From Saprospirales bacterium (GTDB taxonomy: Bacteria > Bacteroidota > Bacteroidia > Chitinophagales > Saprospiraceae), in contig JADJBL010000002.1 in assembly GCA_016703765.1 (NCBI GenBank), positions 186,001-250,000 of the forward strand: 64,000 bases of DNA, in the 5' to 3' direction. The notes under the pieces were generated by a model. That model did no database searches and was not told the origin of the DNA. It worked only from the letters and a program-made list of their open reading frames with translations. The position numbers were made by a program, and so were the translations under genes. Positions 9,618 to 16,804 of this stretch are shown here, one piece after another. The stretch's first letter is position 1. Each line of letters begins with the position of its first letter.

Positions 9618-9692
9618 CGGGGTGTGGCGCAGTCCGGTTAGCGCACCTGCTTTGGGAGCAGGGGGCCACAGGTTCGAATCCTGTTACCCCGA
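9618..9692 (+). tRNA. tRNA-Pro (anticodon TGG)
   Basis: Acceptor CGGGGTG pairs with TACCCCG (one G-T pair). The anticodon arm CTGCTTTGGGAGCAG presents TGG for proline codons. T-arm ACAGGTTCGAATCCTGT. Discriminator A; CCA is not encoded. It follows tRNA-Ser by 42 bases, and a terminator lies about 70 bases downstream, so the two are probably one transcript. Confidence 0.95.
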
Positions 9693-9763
9693 CACCGGCC
9701 GCCGTGCTTAGCGTAGGCGGCCAAGCGATCGCCAAAGCTTTCCCAACGGCGATCGGAAGAGTT

Positions 9764-9796
9764 AAAAAGGGCCGGCAATTTTGCCGGCCTTTTTTT
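9764..9796 (+). terminator. Terminator of the tRNA unit
   Basis: GGCCGGCAA pairs with TTGCCGGCC over a two-base loop, preceded by A residues and followed by seven T residues. Confidence 0.9.
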
Positions 9797-9883
9797 GTTA
9801 CCCCCCAATAAAAAAAGGCCTCACGACCCTTCAGCCGTGAAGCCCCTTTAAAATTCACTATATCTAGAGAAAAGGTTTTGTCT

Positions 9884-9926
9884 AACCAGTCACCAGTCAC
9901 CAGTCACCAGCCACCAGTCACTATTA
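9884..9926. repeat. ACCAGTCACC-type tandem words
   Basis: Four to five degenerate copies of CCAGTCAC, the complement of the GTGACTGGT family, directly next to the stop of the lipoprotein gene. Here only one arm is present. Confidence 0.75.
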
Positions 9927-10757
9927 TTAGCACTGCGCATCCTGCAAATCCGTGCCCCAGCAATGCCAGTCGAGGTCTCCGAATTTTTCGAAATCGCGCA
10001 CCCGGCCGTGGCTGTCGATGCTGTTCCAGTTGATTTCGAGCAGGTTGTCGATGTCCGACTTGAAGACGTCGTAGGCGCGGTCGAACTCAGCGCTGGCATC
10101 GGCCGATTCGCGGTATTCGATGTAGCTTCCGTTGCCGGCGTCGCCGGGGATGACGTTGGTGTAGCGGATGGAGGCCTGGCCGGCGCCGTTATCCTTCAGG
10201 TATTCGATGGTGATGAAAGGCGTGGGATTGAAGGGATTGTAGTTCAGCGTCCAGCTTGCGTAGGACTGATCCCAGGCGGTGATGCCGCTGTACCAGAGCA
10301 CGTCGCTGAATGCGCCGTCCTTGGAGATGTACATATCCCATTTTACTTCGGAATTAACGAGGAGTTCGCCGTACAGTTTGGCGTGGTAGGTGCCGCTATT
10401 GTCGGACACGGTGTAGGCCCAGAGCCAGATCCCTCCGCCTTGATAAACGGCCTCGTGGTTGAATGATTCGTAGAAGGCAAGGACGGGGACAGCGGTATGA
10501 ACGGTCAATACCGTGTTCCAGAAAATCACGTTGGCGACGGAGTGTCCCCAGTTGTTGATCGTCCTTTCATCGGGGTCGGAGTTGGTGAATCCATCCTTGA
10601 ATTTTTGGTCGATGGGCAGGATGAAGGTCGCTGCGGCGGGCAGCTGCGGAGCTTCTTTCCCTGCGTGGGGATCGAGGGGCTCTTTCTGGCAGGATTGGAA
10701 TACGGAAACGGCAAGTACAAGGGCTGCAAATAATCCTAACTTTTTCATTGCTTTCAA
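9927..10757 (-). CDS. Putative lipoprotein of unknown function
   Basis: 276 residues. The N-terminus is a lipoprotein signal (MKKLGLFAALVLAVSVFQSC, lipidated Cys followed by QKEP). The start is either the Met at 10757 or the MKK Met at 10748. The mature part is rich in aromatic residues and Gly/Asn (GGGIWLWAYTVSDNSGTYHA, MYISKDGAFSDVLWYSG) and looks like a beta-rich domain; I do not recognise a family. It ends in a Cys, with only one other Cys in the mature domain. It lies downstream of the DUF4249 gene across a long palindrome, so it is probably a separate transcript. Confidence 0.75.
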   Translation of the reverse strand: MKAMKKLGLFAALVLAVSVFQSCQKEPLDPHAGKEAPQLPAAATFILPIDQKFKDGFTNSDPDERTINNWGHSVANVIFWNTVLTVHTAVPVLAFYESFNHEAVYQGGGIWLWAYTVSDNSGTYHAKLYGELLVNSEVKWDMYISKDGAFSDVLWYSGITAWDQSYASWTLNYNPFNPTPFITIEYLKDNGAGQASIRYTNVIPGDAGNGSYIEYRESADASAEFDRAYDVFKSDIDNLLEINWNSIDSHGRVRDFEKFGDLDWHCWGTDLQDAQC

Positions 10758-10852
10758 TCTTTTTGGTTAAAGAATCTATTCGTTTAATTTCGAATTCATC
10801 TTTAATACACCATTGTGAAAGCTTACCCTTAGTCGGAGGGAAAAAGTTTTTT

Positions 10853-10928
10853 AGTGACTGGTGATTAGTGACTGGTGACTAGTCCTGAAACCAGTCACCA
10901 GTCACCAGTCACCAGTCACCTAGTCACT
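10853..10928. repeat. Palindrome of GTGACTGGT-type words
   Basis: GTGACTGGTGATTAGTGACTG on one side and a run of CCAGTCAC copies on the other form a long imperfect hairpin immediately after the DUF4249 gene stop (minus strand). Confidence 0.85.
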
Positions 10929-11736
10929 ATTCTGCTATTAGGGTATCAGATATAACCGCACAAACCCCAAAAAAACCGTGCCCCCCATTGCTGATATTCG
11001 TCGGGAGGCTGCTGGAGGCCTCGTCAAAGACACCGCCCTGCCATTCGGTTTCCATCGCGAGGGCGCGCTGAAAGGCGGCGAAATCGGGGTTGAGGCTGTG
11101 CTTCCGTTCGATCACGATGCTCCCCTTCGGGAAAACCACCGTTTCCCGCGGCGGCCTGAACAGCTCGTTGACGTCGAGGGTCCTAAAAGTATAAAAGAAC
11201 ATTTTGGCGCGGGCGGAATCGGAATTCACCAAATGGGTCCAATCGATATCTATTTCGTACATCGCCTGCTCGTAAGGCAGATAAATGGGCGCTACCTCCC
11301 CGACGACGAGGCTGTCCGTAGCGCCGTAAGGGAGGAAATCCAGCCTTTTCATGGGGTAAACGGGCACCATCCTATTAGTAGCCAGGTAATTACCTCCATT
11401 CCATTGGATGTCAAGGGTATAATTGATCACCAGTTTGGCGGCAAAGGCCTCTTCGCTCAAATACCTCCCCGGCTGACCGGGGACCTCCTGAAACACATAA
11501 GTCTCGCCTCCGCCCGCGACCCGCAGCTCCGCGCCCGTGGCCGGCGCTGGTTGCCCGTTGAGATCGTCGTAGCTCAGCGACAGCAGGATCTCCTGGTTTT
11601 TCAACTCGTTGGTGATGATCGCCTCCACCACCAGGGCTCCGTTTTCGAGCGGCTGGAATTGCCAGTCGGTGGGTTCTTCGCAGGAGGGGAGGAGGGTGAG
11701 GGCCAGGAGTGCCACGGGGTGAGTGCGAAACATCAT
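10927..11736 (-). CDS. DUF4249 family outer-membrane lipoprotein
   Basis: 269 residues. A short signal with lipobox (ALLALTLLPSC, then EEP) anchors it to the outer membrane. The body fits DUF4249: ALVVEAIITNE, ILLSLSYDDL, GAELRVAGGGETYVF, YTLDIQWNGGNYLATN and the C-terminal GGHGFFGVCA. DUF4249 proteins pair with TonB receptors of the FecA/CarboxypepD_reg type and are thought to help substrate capture. Its ATG overlaps the receptor stop (ATGA), so the two are translationally coupled, which supports a joint complex. Substrate unknown. Confidence 0.85.
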   Translation of the reverse strand: MMFRTHPVALLALTLLPSCEEPTDWQFQPLENGALVVEAIITNELKNQEILLSLSYDDLNGQPAPATGAELRVAGGGETYVFQEVPGQPGRYLSEEAFAAKLVINYTLDIQWNGGNYLATNRMVPVYPMKRLDFLPYGATDSLVVGEVAPIYLPYEQAMYEIDIDWTHLVNSDSARAKMFFYTFRTLDVNELFRPPRETVVFPKGSIVIERKHSLNPDFAAFQRALAMETEWQGGVFDEASSSLPTNISNGGHGFFGVCAVISDTLIAE

Positions 11737-14357
11737 AACGTAAATTTATAAGTCAACGAAGGCAAAAACCTCACCAAATCGGCCTGGGTCGTTATCAGGG
11801 CGTGCTCTCCGATTGCGTTGGCCTGCACCACGGGGGCGCCGTTCGGGAGTATTTTATTGAAATTGACGGCCACGATGTTTTTGTGCGCCAGAACATTGAA
11901 AATGGAAAAGGTCAGGCTGTGCTGGTAGCGGCTTTCCGGATTCTTGTTCAGGGTAAATTTGAAGGCGATGTCGAGCCGTCGGTAATTCGGCAAACGGTCG
12001 TTGTTTTTTTCGCCGTAGATCGGCACAGTCACCTCGTTGAAGGTGTAAAAACCGGTGGGGGAGGAGAAGGCCGAGCCGGTGTAGGTGGTCCAGAACGCCG
12101 AAAAAAGGGTGCGGCGCGCGATATTGTAGTTGAGCATCAGCGAAAAATCGTGCGGCCGGTCCTGGAAAGCGGGGTACTCCCTTCCGCCGTTGACGCCGGG
12201 CGTTTGGCGCATGGTGCGCGACCAGGTATAGCCGATCCATCCGTTCAGGCGGCCCTGGTCTTTTTTTAGCAGAAATTCTACGCCATAAGACTCCATCTGC
12301 CCGAAGCGGAGCTCGCCCTCGATATAGGGATTCAGGAGGGTCTGGGCATGGTCCGCGTAGTCGATCTGGTTTTTCATCTTTTTGTAGAATCCCTCCGCGC
12401 TGAACTCCAGCCCCTGCTTCGGCAAATATTTCACGAAACCCAACGCCACCTGCTGCGCCGCCTGCGGTTTGATGTTCGGACTGCTGGGCAGCCACACTTC
12501 GAAAGAGGTAAAAGGGGACACGGAATTGGAGATCAACTGGATATACTGGTGGTAGATGCCGTAGCTGAGCTTTAGCGAGGAAGTGCTGTCGATGCTGTAC
12601 TGCACGCTGGTTCGGGGATCGAGGTTCCAATACGTCTTATAGGCGCCACTCGGGGTCGAAACGGTATCGATCAATTCGTGGTCCTCATCAAAGGTGTAAT
12701 AGGTAGCCGGGCCGAGGTTGGACCAAATGGAAAGCCTCGCCCCGGCATTGAGCCGCCATTTTTCGCCCAGGCGGTAATCGGCGTTGTAATACCACACGTT
12801 TTGCCTGGAATAATCCTGCTTGATGCTGGGGAAAAATGTTGCCAGCTGGCCGATCAGGATTTTTCCGGGATTGAAATAATAGCCCTGAATCTCCACCCCG
12901 AACTTGGTGGTGAGCCTCGAGCTGTTGTAATTGGTGAAATCCGATTTGAGGCTCAGGCTGGCGATGCCCGAATCCCAGGCGTCCTGGGTGGTGGACAGCT
13001 TGTATTGGTAATTCCCCGTGTGGATGATCGTGTTGGAAAATAATTTCGGGCTGAAAATATGGTTCCAGCGCAGCGTCATCGCGAAGTTATTCCACTGGAT
13101 TCCAGCCCGGCCGAGGGAAAACCCGCCGGCATTGTTCAGGATGTCCCAGCTATTGAGGAGTGTGAAGTACAGGCGATTATTGTTGTTGATCTTGTAGTTC
13201 AATTTAAAACTGAAATCCCCGAACCGCAGTTCGAGATCCGGGAAGGCGGCTTGATAAATCCACTGAAAATTGGACTGGCGAAAGGAGGTAAAAAACGAAC
13301 TTTTCTCCTTCACCAGCGGCCCTTCGAGCGAAAGGCGGTTGATCAGCGGATTGAGGGCCCCGCTAAATTCCAGTTTATTCAGGTTGCCGTCCCGGGTGCG
13401 CACGTCCACGATGGAGGAAAGGCGGTCGCCCAGGTTGACGGGGATATCGCTTTTATACATTTTGATATCCTTCGTAAAATCCGGTATCACCAGCGAATAA
13501 AAACCGAACAAATGCGCGGGATTGTATACCGGGGCGTCGTCGATGATGATCATGTTCTGGTCCTTTTCCCCGCCCCTGACATAGAAAAACGCCGATCCGT
13601 CGCTATGCGTTTTGACCCCCGGCAAGGCTTGCAGGCTTTTGATCAGACCCGACTCCCCGCCAAACTCGGGCATATTGTCGAGGTCTTTGGGCTTGAGCTC
13701 CAGCTTGCCCAACTGCCTTTTCTCCAGCAGATCGCTGGTCGGAATCTCCACGAGGATGCTCGGCAGGACCAGGGGGATATTCTGGAGCCGGACATCCCTT
13801 TTTTCGTCTTTCACCAGTTCCAGGCTTTCGACTTCAGGAGAAAATCCGAGGTAGGAAAATTCAAGGGTATATTTCCCCTTTGGCAGGCGGAGCGAATAAA
13901 AGCCGAATCCGTTGGCGCTCGTGCCGGAGGGCGTGCCCCTGGCGAAGACCGTCGCGCCGATGAGGCTTTCCCCCGAGGCCCGATCGACTACAAAGCCGCT
14001 GACGGTGAAGTATTCCGGCTCCTTCGGCCCTTCTTCTATCGGAATATTCCCGGACTCCCGGCGGTTCAGCACGATCTGATTTTCTACGATGCTATACTCG
14101 ATCGGAATTTTGGTAGCCAGCATCTTGAGGGCGTTTTCCAGGCTTCCATTTCTGATTCGAAAGGAGATCTGCCGCTTGGGATCGATGGCGCGGGGGTTGT
14201 ATGAAAACTGGGCGCCGCTCTGCCGAGTGATTTCTTTCAAGACTTCTTCCACACTTATTCTCGACCGTTGGAGGGTGATCTTCGGACCGGTAGTTTGGGA
14301 AAAGCCTGGAAAGATATATGTCAGAATAAGGAAAAAAATCAAAAAGAATTTTTTCAT
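11733..14357 (-). CDS. TonB-dependent receptor with STN and carboxypeptidase-regulatory domains
   Basis: 874 residues. Signal peptide 1-20 (FLIFFLILTYIFPGFSQ). Residues 27-100 form an STN (secretin/TonB N-terminal) domain that can contact the anti-sigma factor. Residues about 118-200 are a CarboxypepD_reg-like domain (SGFVVDRASGESLIGATV). A plug follows (MPEFGGESGLIKSLQALPGV, FYVRGGEKDQNMIIIDDAPV), then the barrel, ending in F-T-L. It imports a large ligand across the outer membrane using TonB energy. STN plus the adjacent FecR and ECF sigma genes indicate surface signalling as in the Fec system. The leader carries overlapping hairpins (14358-14465). The ligand cannot be told from sequence. 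Confidence 0.92.
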   Translation of the reverse strand: MKKFFLIFFLILTYIFPGFSQTTGPKITLQRSRISVEEVLKEITRQSGAQFSYNPRAIDPKRQISFRIRNGSLENALKMLATKIPIEYSIVENQIVLNRRESGNIPIEEGPKEPEYFTVSGFVVDRASGESLIGATVFARGTPSGTSANGFGFYSLRLPKGKYTLEFSYLGFSPEVESLELVKDEKRDVRLQNIPLVLPSILVEIPTSDLLEKRQLGKLELKPKDLDNMPEFGGESGLIKSLQALPGVKTHSDGSAFFYVRGGEKDQNMIIIDDAPVYNPAHLFGFYSLVIPDFTKDIKMYKSDIPVNLGDRLSSIVDVRTRDGNLNKLEFSGALNPLINRLSLEGPLVKEKSSFFTSFRQSNFQWIYQAAFPDLELRFGDFSFKLNYKINNNNRLYFTLLNSWDILNNAGGFSLGRAGIQWNNFAMTLRWNHIFSPKLFSNTIIHTGNYQYKLSTTQDAWDSGIASLSLKSDFTNYNSSRLTTKFGVEIQGYYFNPGKILIGQLATFFPSIKQDYSRQNVWYYNADYRLGEKWRLNAGARLSIWSNLGPATYYTFDEDHELIDTVSTPSGAYKTYWNLDPRTSVQYSIDSTSSLKLSYGIYHQYIQLISNSVSPFTSFEVWLPSSPNIKPQAAQQVALGFVKYLPKQGLEFSAEGFYKKMKNQIDYADHAQTLLNPYIEGELRFGQMESYGVEFLLKKDQGRLNGWIGYTWSRTMRQTPGVNGGREYPAFQDRPHDFSLMLNYNIARRTLFSAFWTTYTGSAFSSPTGFYTFNEVTVPIYGEKNNDRLPNYRRLDIAFKFTLNKNPESRYQHSLTFSIFNVLAHKNIVAVNFNKILPNGAPVVQANAIGEHALITTQADLVRFLPSLTYKFTL

Positions 14358-14465
14358 AGTGTCCTTTTTTTAGGACACTGATTGGTTAAGATTCATTATG
14401 ACTGCTTATGATCCACGCCGGAATGATCATAAAAAATCATAAATGGTCTTAATCAATCAGTGTCC
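14358..14465 (-). promoter_or_regulatory. Leader with two mutually exclusive hairpins before the TonB receptor
   Basis: Read on the minus strand, GGACACTGATTG..TTAAGA (14465-14447) can pair over about 19 bases, one mismatch, with TCTTAACCAATCAGTGTCC (14391-14373). The last bases of that second arm (AGTGTCC) can instead pair with GGACACT at 14364-14358, which includes the purine-rich AAAGGA and abuts the ATG. The first fold frees the start region and the second hides it. Confidence 0.55.
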
Positions 14466-14472
14466 ATAAAAC

Positions 14473-15474
14473 CTACTCGCACCCTTGCCCGGAGAATACA
14501 ATATCCTGGCCGTTTATTTCTGCTTTAAGACCCAAGGTCCGCTCGATGATCTTTACGATGGCTTCCAGAGAGTCTTGCTCATAGGTGGCGGTGATCTCGC
14601 AGGATCTCAATTCAGGGTTGGCGATGGAGATGTTGGAATGGAACCTTCGGTTCAGGTCGAACACCACGCTTTCCAGGTCGGCGGTTTCGAAGACGAGGAC
14701 GCCGGTTCTCCAGGCCATGTAGTTCAGGTCGTCGTTCGCCTTTTCCGTCAATACGCCTGTGGCCTTGTCGTAGACCGCGATCTCGTCGGCGCTGAGGATA
14801 ACCTGCTGGGTTCCGGCGCTCACCGAAACCGTGCCCGATTGTACGATCACCTGGATCTGGGGCTGGTCTTCGCGGGCGTCGACGTAGAAAGCAGTGCCCA
14901 GCACCTCGATCTCGATATCCTGGGCGGTGATGACGAAGGGGCGGGCCGTATCGCGCTGCACCTCGAAGAAAGCGTCGCCGGCCAGTTCGACGCGGCGGTA
15001 TTTTTTATCTGCTTTGGGCGAGAATTTCACCAGAGAGTATTGGTTCATGGCCACTTGCGAACCGTCGGGAAGGCGGTTGTCGGCGATGGCGTTTTCGGTG
15101 GCGAACTCCAAAGATCTGCCGCGGTTGAGGTATTGGAAGACCCAGACTCCCGCGATTACCAACACAATTGCCGCTGCTACGGCGCGCAGGTAAAAGCCGA
15201 TGCCGCGCTGTGGCCTGGCCTCCAGCGAAACCGTTTTGGCTTCCGGGAACAAAAGTCCCGCAGTGGCTTGCCATTCTTTCTCCGCGTCGATGCCAAGGGC
15301 CTGGTTTTTGATCCCCGACAGCATCCATGCCTTTTTGAAGGCGTTGAACTGCGCTTTGTTTTCGGGCGAAGACAATACCCAGTCCTCCAGGAGTTTTACC
15401 TCCTGGTCGGCTGCATTTCCACTCAGGTACCTGGCGATGAGTTGGAAATAGTCTATTTGGTTGTCTTCGGTCAT
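14473..15474 (-). CDS. FecR-family anti-sigma factor
   Basis: 333 residues. The cytoplasmic N-terminus (YFQLIARYLSGNAADQEVKLLEDWV) fits the FecR N-domain that holds the sigma factor. One membrane span follows near residues 88-111 (FYLRAVAAAIVLVIAGVWVFQYL). The periplasmic FecR domain has LPDGSQVAMNQYSLVKF and VELAGDAFFEVQRD, and the C-terminal DUF4974-like part has VVFDLNRRFHSNISI and ERTLGLKAEINGQDIVFSG. It relays receptor occupancy to the ECF sigma factor encoded upstream. Gene order sigma, anti-sigma, receptor, DUF4249 on one strand is the standard Bacteroidota arrangement. Confidence 0.93.
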   Translation of the reverse strand: MTEDNQIDYFQLIARYLSGNAADQEVKLLEDWVLSSPENKAQFNAFKKAWMLSGIKNQALGIDAEKEWQATAGLLFPEAKTVSLEARPQRGIGFYLRAVAAAIVLVIAGVWVFQYLNRGRSLEFATENAIADNRLPDGSQVAMNQYSLVKFSPKADKKYRRVELAGDAFFEVQRDTARPFVITAQDIEIEVLGTAFYVDAREDQPQIQVIVQSGTVSVSAGTQQVILSADEIAVYDKATGVLTEKANDDLNYMAWRTGVLVFETADLESVVFDLNRRFHSNISIANPELRSCEITATYEQDSLEAIVKIIERTLGLKAEINGQDIVFSGQGCE

Positions 15475-15538
15475 GTTATAGTTCTTCTCCCTCTTTATAC
15501 ACTTGAAGGGTCGCTTACCCTATGTGTGGTTTGGTTTT

Positions 15539-16129
15539 TTAATGAAAAAAAAATATAAGCCATAGAATCCGGACGTAGTCCTTCAAAAACTCCTTCAGTG
15601 TTTTCAGCGCCTTCGACATATGCGCCTCCACGGTTTTTTCGGAGATATCCAGTTCGAGGGCGATTTCCTTGTATTTCATTTCCTTGAAACGGCTCATTTC
15701 AAAGACCTGCCTGCATTTTTCGGGCAGGGCCTGAAGGGCTTCCGCCACTTTGCTTTCCAGGTCGGAATACTCCTGCGGGTCGTCTTCTTCGAAGGCGATC
15801 TCTATATCGTTGATTTCCAGGTCGAGCACCTGGCTGCGGTATTTTTTATGATCCCGGATGTAGTTGAGGCAACGGTTCCGGACGGAAGTATACAGGTAGG
15901 ATTGGATGGATTTTTGGGTGTCGATATTTTCGCGGCTCTCCCAGAGGTTGATGAAGACCTTTTGGGTGATGTCCTTGGCGCTGTCCGCATCTTGCACATA
16001 CTGAACCGCGTAGTTGCACAAGGGCGCGAAGTGCGTCTTGAACAGCTGTTCAAACAAGGCTTTGTCCAGCGTGGTATGTGCAGGCGGCTTTGACATGGCG
16101 ATGGGCAAAGCTATTGAATATTCATCCAA
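15539..16129 (-). CDS. ECF sigma factor (FecI-like)
   Basis: 196 residues if read from 16129; the Met at 16096 (MSKPPAHTT) is an equally good start and gives 185. Sigma-2 is FEQLFKTHFAPLCNYAVQYV and ITQKVFINLWESRENI; sigma-4 is LPEKCRQVFEMSRFKEMKYK followed by a helix-turn-helix (IALELDISEKTVEAHMSKAL). It should direct RNA polymerase to the receptor operon when FecR releases it. The gene ends with a hydrophobic tail (RILWLIFFFH), which is unusual for an ECF factor and might be read-through after a lost stop. A 14-bp-arm inverted repeat overlaps the upstream candidate start. Confidence 0.92.
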   Translation of the reverse strand: MDEYSIALPIAMSKPPAHTTLDKALFEQLFKTHFAPLCNYAVQYVQDADSAKDITQKVFINLWESRENIDTQKSIQSYLYTSVRNRCLNYIRDHKKYRSQVLDLEINDIEIAFEEDDPQEYSDLESKVAEALQALPEKCRQVFEMSRFKEMKYKEIALELDISEKTVEAHMSKALKTLKEFLKDYVRILWLIFFFH

Positions 16130-16140
16130 TAGCCTTGCCC
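16103..16140. repeat. Inverted repeat at the ECF sigma gene start
   Basis: GGGCAAAGCTATTG and CAATAGCCTTGCCC are 14-base arms with one mismatch around a 10-base loop. The repeat also contains CAAAGCTA (TAGCTTTG on the minus strand), a TAnnTTTG match. It could be an operator or promoter element of the sigma gene; it lacks the T-run of a terminator. Confidence 0.5.
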
Positions 16141-16166
16141 AAAGCGATCAAAAATCTTTCTGCGCA

Positions 16167-16553
16167 TCACAACCCCTCCACCACCTCCTTCAACATCCCC
16201 TCCACCACTCCGGCGAGGTCCTTGAGATGGGCATTGCGAATGGCGGTCATGGAAGCCACCGGGTTGACAGCGGCCACTTCCACTTTTCCATCTTCCAGTT
16301 CCTGGACAATGACGTTGCAGGGGAGCATGGTGCCGATCTTGTTTTCGGTTTGGAGGGCTTCAAAAGCATAGTTTGGGTTGCAGGCGCCGAGAATCTTGTA
16401 CGGACGGATATCCTTGTCCAGTTTGTTTTTGAAGGTGCTCTTCAGGTCTATTTCCGTGACGATGCCGAAGCCTTTTGCTTTTAAGGCTGCTATCGTGTGG
16501 TCTACCGCGCCTTGAAAATTCCGATCCAATACTTTGCTGAAATAGTAACTCAT
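16167..16553 (-). CDS. DUF302 domain protein
   Basis: About 128 residues from the Met at 16553 (MSYYFSKVLDRNFQGA); an upstream start at 16607 adds a low-complexity stretch and is less likely. The body is a DUF302 domain: ALKAKGFGIVTEIDLKSTFKN, YKILGACNPNYAFEAL, IGTMLPCNVIVQELEDGKVEV and a C-terminal helix. DUF302 proteins are small cytoplasmic alpha/beta proteins of unknown function, often near sulfur or metal stress genes. Two Cys (GACNP and LPCNV) are conserved positions in the family. It is on the same strand as the sigma gene but separated by an inverted repeat. Confidence 0.85.
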   Translation of the reverse strand: MSYYFSKVLDRNFQGAVDHTIAALKAKGFGIVTEIDLKSTFKNKLDKDIRPYKILGACNPNYAFEALQTENKIGTMLPCNVIVQELEDGKVEVAAVNPVASMTAIRNAHLKDLAGVVEGMLKEVVEGL

Positions 16554-16804
16554 GGTTCTTTTTTGTGCAAAGGTCGGCGGCTTGGTGCAAAAGGTCGGTG
16601 ATTGCAATTACACATGCCCCCTTCTGTAAAAAAAATCAAATCCTCTCCCGGGAAAAGTCATTGTACTTTACCTTGTTTATTCCAAATCTTGCCCGAAGGC
16701 TTTCATTCCGTATGAAGGGATGGATGTGTTGATTCTCCGAACAAAAAACCCACGTGGACACATAGACCTGAATAAGTGAAAGATCCATTCAAAATCCTGC
16801 CTTT

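Noticed and set aside
9463..9900. Minus-strand open frame across the tRNA-Ser and tRNA-Pro genes, with GFEPV/GFEPS-like peptides
   Set aside because: These peptides are the well-known false translation of the tRNA T-arm (GGTTCGAATCC) on the opposite strand.
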